A DNA stretch of 64,000 bases from Asterella californica (lineage: Eukaryota; Streptophyta; Marchantiopsida; Marchantiales; Aytoniaceae). Shown here in pieces: positions 57,214 through 64,000 of the stretch. Position 1 is the stretch's first letter. Every line of letters begins with the position of its first letter. The DNA lies in NCBI GenBank assembly GCA_036924285.1, contig JAYKYS010000014.1, forward strand, positions 2,046,001-2,110,000, in the 5' to 3' direction. The notes beneath the pieces are model-generated. The model was given only the letters and a program-made list of their open reading frames with translations, ran no database searches and had not been told where the DNA came from. The position numbers were made by a program, and so were the translations under genes.

Positions 57214-58126
57214 GAGTCAGAAGTTGTCGATACTACTTCTGATGTAGGTATCAATTCTTCAGATTCAGAATCTGAAAATACATCGTCAGAAGAGGAGAGA
57301 GAAGAACGAAATGTGGGTGTGAATGTAGTGGATCTTTTCCTTTCTCCGGAAGTGCAAAGAGATCGAGACAAAGAACCGTTGACTCCTGAGGAGGTGGAGA
57401 GAAGAATTGCCACCTTACGTTATGGATCGAAGGTTACTAAAGAGGAGAAGAGTTGTTTCCAAGAGATCTTTCGCAAATACATTCATGTATTTGCATTTAG
57501 TTACAAGGATCTGAAGGAGGTCACACTAGACCAACACCGTATCGAGTTAGAGAAGGAAGTCAAACCGGTGCGACAGAAGCAACGAAGAGTGAGTCCTCCA
57601 ATTGCGGATCTGGTGAAAGAAGAGATCGAGAAGCTGCACACTGCTAGGTTCATTTACGAGGTGGAGCATTCTGAATGGGTATCACCCATTGTGCTCGTAA
57701 AGAAGAAAAATGGCAAATTGAGGGTGTGTGTTGATTACAAAAAGCTCAATGCGGTCACAAAGAAGGATTATTATCCTCTACCTTTCATCGACGAGATCTT
57801 GGAAGGAGTGGCGAGAAACGAATGGTACAGCTTTGGAGATGGTTATAGCGGATATAACCAGATCAAAATTGCACCAGAACATCAACACCTGACCACTTTC
57901 ACTACTCCGTGGGATACGTTTGCATTTCGAGTCATGCCATTTGGTCTGTGTAATGCTCCTGTGACGTTTCAAAAGTTTATGAACAAAGTGTTCGAACCTT
58001 TCTTAGGAAAGTTTGTGAGAAATTTTATAGATGACTTTTGTGTTTACGGGAGTAAGGAGAAGCATTTTGAGCACCTTGTGAAGGTCTTAGAATGTTTAGA
58101 TGTAGCAAATGCATCTCTCAATCCGG
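57214..58126 (+). pseudogene. pol: Element D reverse transcriptase, first part
   Basis: The frame continues from protease. RT motifs are WVSPIVLVKKKNGKLRVCVD, YKKLNAVTKKDYYPLPFIDE, FRVMPFGLCNAPVTFQKFMN and the catalytic box FIDDFCVYG, which resembles the FxDDFSVYG style of Tat/Athila elements. At LNP the frame is split by solo LTR 2. The first part is open over 271 codons from 57313. Confidence 0.9.
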
Positions 58127-59418
58127 TGTCGGAGTGTGATCCGTCTACCTAGGAAAGCGCCGGGCTTCTAGCTGTGGTTGTTTACTCAAGAGGTTGGCTT
58201 TCAGGTAACAACAGGGCTATAAACACTCAAACAGGTGTGTAAGATCTTGTAATATACTCAGAAAGCGAAATTCAGGTATAACTGACAGTAATAGGATCCG
58301 ACGGCGAACTTTGACACTCACGGAGAAGAAAACTATGAAGGTTTAGACTTCTAAACTTCCCTTACATGCAAATGGGGTACTACTGAACTCACACACAAAG
58401 TTTTAGCCTGAGATCAAATTCTGACACCAAGATGTTGACAGAAAAGTTCTGAGTAAGAAAATTATGGCAATTTCTGATACCCAGCTGGCTATTTCAACCT
58501 AGAACAGAAGATTGGCTCGATCAAATTCAAATATTCTCACAGCATTTGAAGTCTACAGGGTGCTGAACATCCCTGTGAAGTTGGGACTCCTGAATGTACA
58601 CAGAACTCCAGATCTCCTCCTCTGAAGTCGCTGCTCTAGATTAAGAGCTTTTCAGACCCCTCCAGCTTCAGCGGCCGCCCTAGATTACTCAGTCACTCAA
58701 TCGATGCGAAACTTTTTGGGAAATCGTAGCCCTGCTGGCAGAGAACACAACCTCGAAGTTTTGAAGCAATTTCCTCAAATCTGCTGCAAGTGACACTGAA
58801 AACCCTAAATCCAACAAAAGTGATTCAATTCTGGCACAATTCGAACTTCAATTGGTCATAACTTCGTCTTTATTGACTCAAATCGATCGAAAATTTCACT
58901 GGAAGTGCTTGGCATGACGAGCTCTACCCTCCTGTGCCCTTAGATTTCGAAGTCCCCTCACCAAATGCTCGAACTCCTCTTTAGACCTTTGCTTCTAAAT
59001 TTAGAGTTACACAAAAGACAAAAATGGACCAATGAGAGTTCATAGTTCCACTTGGCTGTCCTTTAGTGCCCTCATCCACGTGGTAACTCAACTTCACTCA
59101 AAGGCTACCACGTCAACCCCTAAAGTGCCAACGTAAATCTTAAACTTCACACGAAGACATGTAAAATAACACGTAACCCTAAAAGATAACTTAAATCAGC
59201 TAAAAAGCGTGCATGGACGACACGCAAATACAATCCATGAGCTTAATCCCTATCAACATGGTAATCAACCTACTAAGACTCAAAATAGTGTTAACATCGT
59301 ATGCAAAGGTGTCAAACATATACATAAAGAACTAGAAGTAATATGAGCTAACTTCTGGAACTATTAAACTCAAGCGTCGGAGTAGAAGTCAAGCATGTAG
59401 CCGCCAAGTAGCGCGACA
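58127..59418 (-). mobile_element. Solo LTR 2 of the A/B/C family group, inserted in element D RT
   Basis: A 1292-bp insert flanked by CCGG (58123-58126 and 59419-59422). It starts TGTCGGAG and ends GCGCGACA on the plus strand. Large parts match solo LTR 1, for example the blocks with CAGAACTCCAGATCTCC and GCGGCCGCC. The sense end on the minus strand resembles the LTR ends of copies B and C. It lacks the ~55-nt terminal hairpin block of solo LTR 1. Removing it and one CCGG restores the RT frame exactly (1296 bp is a multiple of 3). Confidence 0.85.
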
Positions 59419-59422
59419 CCGG

Positions 59423-60966
59423 AGAAATATATTTTTGGATGAGAGGAAGGGTTACTCTTGGGTCATATCATATCCAAGGACGGCATTGCCGTTGATCCAG
59501 AGAAGGTGCAAAAGATCTTAGAGCTCTCTTTTCCTTGTACTCTCACTAAGCTACGAAAGTTTTTAGGTATGGTGGGGTATTATCGAAGGTTTATACTCTC
59601 GTTTTCACATAAAGCATATGCTTTGACTGTATATCTGAAGAAGGGAGTAGATTACGTGTTGATTTTAGGAGATGAAGAAGCTCTAGCCGCCTTTGAGGAA
59701 TTGAAGAAAGCTCTTACTTCAGCTCCGATCTTGGTTAAGCCCGATTGGAATAAACAGTTTATTCTATATACGGATGCTTCAAATATAGCAGTAGGTTGTA
59801 CTTTAAGTCAGTATGATGTTGAAGGTAGAGATCATCCTATCGCATATGCTAGTCGGCAAATGGTCAAGACAGAGAGAAATTATTCTGTGACAGAGAGAGA
59901 AGGATTAGCAGTGATCTATGCTCTGAGAAAATTTCGACATTATCTCATAGGAGGCAAGTTCACTATTGTTACAGATCATAAGGCATTGAAGTACATCTTC
60001 AATAAACCTATGGTCGAAGGACGATTAGCAAGATGGAAGCTCTTATTGTCAAAATACGATTATGAGATCTACGATCGACCAGGAAAGAAACACACGAATG
60101 CAGATTTGTTATCTAGAGCTTACGATGGAGATGGTGAGGAGCCGCTAGACGACACCTTTCCTGACGAAGACTTGATGGTCTTGATGAGCAACTCTAGTAT
60201 CCCAATAGAATATCAAGAAATTTGGGATTTTGTTACGGAAGGTGTCTATCCAGATGGGATGCGGATCAGAGAGAAGAAGGCGTTGGTGAAACGAAGTCAA
60301 CCTTACTCGGTGGTGGAAGGTGTGTTATTCTGTGAAGGAGTTGATGGGGTCCTGAGAAGAGCTGCGAGCAAGGAGGAGTCTCTACGACTCATGGAAGAAT
60401 TCCATGACGGTCTAGTATGTGGAGGACATTTCGCAGGCAAGTTGACGGCCCTCAAGATACTTGACACAGGATATTATTGGAGGGGGATGTTTAGAGATTG
60501 TCTGACGTATTGTAAAACCTGTGATGTTTGTCAAGCTTTCGCTATCAAATCTAGTGTTTCTACTCCTGTTAGATCTATTCCGGTTCCCTTTCAAGAATGG
60601 AGAATACATTTTGTTGGGCCTTTGAATCGCACCCCTCGCAACAATAAGTATATTGTTGTAGCCACAGATTATCTTACAAAGTGGGTAGAAGCCAGACCTC
60701 TTGTAACTATTGGAGAAGTTGAGGTGGGTAGATTTCTATACGAACGGATCATTACTAGGTTTGGATGTCCCTTGGAGTTAGTTTCAGATAGGGGTCGAGA
60801 ATTTGTCAGTGGTATGACTACTGTCATGTGTACACACTTCTCCATTTCTCAGAGGGTTACTACTTCATATAAACCTAGTTCAAACGGTTTGGTAGAGAGG
60901 ACGAACTTTACCTTGTGTCAAATGTTAGCAAAGGATGCTGACATGGAAGGGGCCAAACACAACTAG
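59423..60966 (+). pseudogene. pol: Element D RT end, RNase H and integrase
   Basis: After the solo LTR the frame resumes as EKYIFG, a stop (TGA 59440-59442), then EEGLLLGHIISKDGIAVD. RNase H motifs are FILYTDASNIAVGCTL, AVIYALRKFRHYL, TDHKALKYI and HTNADLLSRAY. Integrase shows a zinc finger (HDGLVCGGHFAG, CKTCDVCQ) and SDRGREF and NGLVERTN for the second Asp and Glu. The first catalytic Asp appears to be His (RIHFVGPL, where DFxGP is usual). It ends at TAG 60964-60966, a Trp position in relatives. Confidence 0.9.
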
Positions 60967-61504
60967 GACAAACGTCTTCATGCGGTACTATGGGAGTATC
61001 GTATAACAGTGAAGACGTCTACGGGATATTCACCTTTCAAGATGGTGTATGGGTTGGAATCTAGATTACCAATCCAGTTCGACCTAACCACCTTTCATAC
61101 CTTGCAAGCTGGATTGAAGAGAAAGGGTGGTCCAATAGCTGAGAAAGAGAGGAGAGAAACCTTGCTGGAGCTGGAAGAGAATAGAGACGATGCAGCTCAA
61201 CGAATTGAGATGGCTCAGCTACAACAGAAGAAGAGCTATGACAAGCGCTTGGCGAAGAACAAAACAAAGTTACAGTCATTTCAAAAAGGTGAGTGGGTGA
61301 TGTTATGGGATGCTATTAGACACAAGTGAGTTCAAAAGAAGTTCTTACGTCGATATTTTGGGCCTTTCATCATCTCCAAAGTGTGGAGTAATGACACCTA
61401 TGATCTTCAAGAAAGGAGTGGTACGTTCTTCGACCGAGTGAACCACGACAAGCTAAAGAAGTTTCATCAACGTGATACTTCACTCCCAAGACGGAGTGAA
61501 AATT
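60967..61504 (+). pseudogene. pol: Element D integrase C-terminal domain
   Basis: It is in the same frame as before: LWEYRITVKTSTGYSPFKMV, RIEMAQLQQKKSYDKRLAKN and FQKGEWVMLWDAIRHK, then TGA (61327-61329) and FLRRYFGPFIISKVWSNDTY, ending LPRRSEN. No chromodomain is present. The polypurine tract follows at once. Confidence 0.85.
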
Positions 61505-61519
61505 AAGTCTGGGGGTGAA

Positions 61520-62319
61520 TGTCACACCACAAGTATCCCATTATTTGTGTGTATGCTTATATACATTTCATTAGGTATGACTATCTTATAGGTTACTCTA
61601 GTTCGAAGATCTAAATCTAGAGTGATCAAAAGTAGTCATAACTAGCTGAGATAGTTATAACTAAGTTGGAGAAACTATTAGAGGTTCCACTATGACACTA
61701 TAGGACAAGTGCGGAGCTCTAAATATGCTTCCCAAAAGTATGTAACTTTGTTGACCATCGCTGATTGGATGCATGATGAAAAGTCATGCACAAAGATCTA
61801 AAGATGCTCCTCAAAAGACGTATTAGTTTGTTGTCGTCTTTCGACTAGATAGCATGGAAAGTTAACACTTTACAAAAGCTAAAGTAGGAGAATCTCTTAC
61901 TTTAGTAAAGGAGAACAAGTAATGTGTGTGCTATTCTTAAAGTCTTAGTAGCCTTTAGAAGTTTTACTATTTTGGATTGCGCACTTATCATGAGGTAACG
62001 TAACTTAGTGAAAGTTACCACGGTAAGAAGTTGTAGAGTATATAAGGAGGAGTTGAGAGGGTGGAAGACACTCTCATTTTCTTGTCTGTAAGTATTGTGA
62101 GCATTGGAGACCTTGGGAGTCCTTGAGTATTTTGCGATGCAATGTTGTGAGCGGGATTAGAACTTGTTTGCAGGAACGCTATTAGAGGGACCGATGTGAC
62201 CATACGGGTCAGAGAGTTGAGTGAAGTGAGCATGGGTGTACTTAAATCTTTGTAATTAGTGTGCACTAGTAATCCTAGTCATTGGAGGTACCCTTGGGAG
62301 AGAGACAGACCGGCATACA
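61520..62319 (+). repeat. 3' LTR of element D
   Basis: 800 bp, starting TGTCACACCACAAG and ending GACCGGCATACA. The polypurine tract AAGTCTGGGGGTGAA lies directly before it (61505-61519). Confidence 0.95.
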
Positions 62320-62323
62320 GGTC

Positions 62324-63004
62324 GGTGCGATCTATCATGTGTAGACGAGTAACCAACTCAGAAAATCACTGGAGGTACTATCTGATACTCGCTGTCTGTC
62401 TCAGATGAATGAGCTCTAACCGAAACTGTGTAGCTTCATCAACTGGTATTAAATGTCGTCGGAGCTCATCTTTCAGCTCAGGCCAAGTGGACATAAGAGT
62501 TGTTCCACTCAAGCTTCTCATCCGCTGCTGACCTCCATACCATTCCTTCGTCTCTCCTTCCAGTCTACTAATAGCATAGGTGAACCAGCTACGCTCATCG
62601 AAATTCTCCAAGTAATTCTCCATCTCAGTAACCCATAACTCAAACTTGGAAAAGCTTTTCTCACCATTAAAGGCCGATGGCGTTGCCGGTTCAACCTATT
62701 TCACTTTTCGCTTGTGTCCTTCTTTGGCTGAGCTACCTTTCGCAACATTATCTTGCGCCTTCTGTGACCCACCTTCATTCTTATCTGCTTGAGAAATATC
62801 AACTGCTCCTTCACCTGATAGTGCTAAATCCTTGACTTGCTCGGTTTGCAATACAAGGACCCCGGCTTCCTTCTCTTGTGTCACTTTTGCTTGAGCTAAA
62901 TCCGTCTTAAGCACCTTGTTCTCAACTTCCACTTGCTCAAGTCGGTCTTCCAACTTTCTCAGTAATGCTTTCATCTCGTCCAACTCGGTTGACACAGCTT
63001 CCAT
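62324..63004 (-). pseudogene. gag: Element F gag, N-terminal part
   Basis: It starts at ATG 63004 (MEAVSTELDEMKALLRKLED), with a coiled-coil-like heptad region, then a Glu/Lys-rich linker. A capsid-like segment follows, FDERSWFTYAISRLEGETKE then STWPELKDELRRHLIP. It stops at TAG 62380-62378, where relatives would read on into YLQ; a TGA follows. After FSELVTRLHMIDRT the frame meets element D at 62323 and continues at 53418. Confidence 0.85.
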
Positions 63005-63041
63005 TGTCGATGGTGTTCAGCAAAGACTCAACTTGAGTCCT

Positions 63042-63055
63042 GCTCTGATATCAAC
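63042..63055 (-). other. Primer binding site of element F
   Basis: The minus strand reads TTGATATCAGAGCA beside the LTR edge. It is one base from the initiator tRNA-Met complement TGGTATCAGAGC. Confidence 0.75.
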
Positions 63056-64000
63056 TATAACGTTCGACCGCAGATCTCGGACCAGATTCTTTTAACTCTA
63101 ACCAATGAACTGCCGAACGTGAACTATGAAGACCTGTATGCTTTATTTGTGTCTCCAGATCCAGTTCGTTAAACTATCCGCTAATAAGCACAGAGGATGT
63201 AATAACTGTTGAACGGGTTTCGAATAACCAACTAGTCTTTTGTAGGTCTCTGGTCCTAATCTTAGGTTACTAACCACAGTGGAAACTATACTAGACCTAG
63301 GTTGCATAAAACGCCTCTCCCTATAATGCTCGTGCGCGGAAATCGTCAAGCCATTTCCGGTGCGTAGGGTCATAATATAAATTAAAAAATACAATATAAA
63401 ATTTGGGCAGCACTTTCGTTATTGGTGATAAAGTCGGAACGTCAGGACCCACAAGGAGCAACTGCCAAGATTAAGAGATCTAGTAGATGCTAGGAAGTAG
63501 GAAGGTAAAGTAATTACACCGAAATAAGGTCAACACCACATCAGATGCGTCCAATTTAGCTTTGGTACACAATCCAAGTCTACTTATCAGAATGGAGAAA
63601 ATCATGGGCTCATATACATTACATGGCGTTATACTTGCTGACAAGGTCACGTTGCGCTCTTGGACCGGAAAGTATTCACTACTCTGCAACTCTCATGTGA
63701 AAAATTAACTCCAGAACTAAGACTTCACCAGAGAACCTACTTTCACTCTGAGTGCCCTGATTTCTGTTACTCAACAGATCAGACCCCAAGTCAGCGATCT
63801 AATCAACACCATATCATTCCTGTTGATCATAAGTCTGCTCTCCAAGTCTGCTCTCCAAGGAGTCTGATTTGCATTCAGTTCTAGCTGTCTGTTTTCTGAA
63901 TTCCAAGATACAATCTCTCTATCCTGAAAATACAGTCTCCTCGTCCTCACCACCAAGAGTGCTCTTCTCCAAAAACTGAAAGCAGACAATGGATCATTTA
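63056..64000 (-). repeat. 5' LTR of element F, partial at right edge
   Basis: A direct repeat of 48037 onward, beginning TATAACGTTCGACCGC. It contains a 90-bp segment (63312-63401) missing from the left copy, bounded by ATAAAA on both sides. The LTR runs off the window. Confidence 0.8.

Larger units (their letters stand above)
53423..62319 (+). mobile_element. Element D: full-length Tat/Athila-like Ty3 retrotransposon
   Basis: This 8897-bp element has two 800-bp LTRs and GGTC duplicated at 53419-53422 and 62320-62323, inserted in gag of element F. It carries a tRNA-Asp-like PBS, gag, protease, RT, RNase H, integrase without chromodomain, and a polypurine tract. By eye the LTRs differ at about 20 of 800 positions. 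The main reading frame is damaged mostly by in-frame stops. Solo LTR 2 (58127-59418) is nested inside RT. Confidence 0.95.

Noticed and set aside
59425..59460. A frameshift between solo LTR 2 and the resumed RT of element D
   Set aside because: Codon-by-codon reading shows the frame is intact with a single TGA at 59440-59442.

Overview
This window is eukaryotic, repeat-rich DNA, most likely from a land plant. The evidence is a plant A-type (CYP71-clan-like) cytochrome P450 gene with short GT-AG introns, a Ty1/copia element primed by initiator tRNA-Met, and several plant-style Ty3/gypsy elements. The P450 and one unusual gypsy family recall bryophytes, but that is an inference and no species can be named. 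I see no bacterial operon, CRISPR array, rRNA or tRNA gene.

Layout. (1) 1-11271: two copies of one unusual Ty3 family joined head to head. Copy A runs on the minus strand, with gag-pro at 3497-5932 and pol open from about 3521 off the left edge. Copy C runs on the plus strand from mid-RT at about 5933 to its 3' LTR at 9520-11271, and is interrupted by a solo LTR at 6307-7788. (2) 11272-28224: element E, an old, heavily decayed chromovirus with a recognisable chromodomain at about 15880-16030. Copy C lies in its 5' LTR. A full-length third member of the unusual family (element B, 17541-27884, 2013-bp LTRs, CCGT duplication) lies in its 3' LTR. (3) 28225-33500: AT-rich intergenic DNA with dispersed repeats. 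(4) 34040-38862: a cytochrome P450 on the minus strand whose first coding exon is split by a 2.8-kb internally deleted copia element (35683-38523). It carries further lesions and is a pseudogene. (5) 38900-48036: intergenic DNA with repeats, hairpins, an LTR fragment, a Ser/Asn/Lys-rich broken ORF and a possible small secreted protein (45986-46243). (6) 48037-64000: element F, a decayed minus-strand chromovirus whose gag is split by element D (53423-62319, Tat/Athila-like, 800-bp LTRs, PBS resembling tRNA-Asp). D is itself split by a second solo LTR (58127-59418) of the A/B/C family group.

The most notable signal is in the A/B/C family. In both copies that retain it, gag-pro and pol are in different frames (-1). 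At the join sits a perfect GGGTTTT slippery heptamer, then a 7-nt spacer, then a perfect 8-bp stem with a 13-nt loop. The stem differs between copies by a compensated base pair, and a possible pseudoknot pairing follows. The family also has an aspartic protease reading DHGSE, an RT box reading FLDD, 4-bp target duplications, LTRs of 1.3-2.0 kb and, in two LTRs, a covarying terminal hairpin. Domain positions are read by eye from translations and are approximate unless stated.
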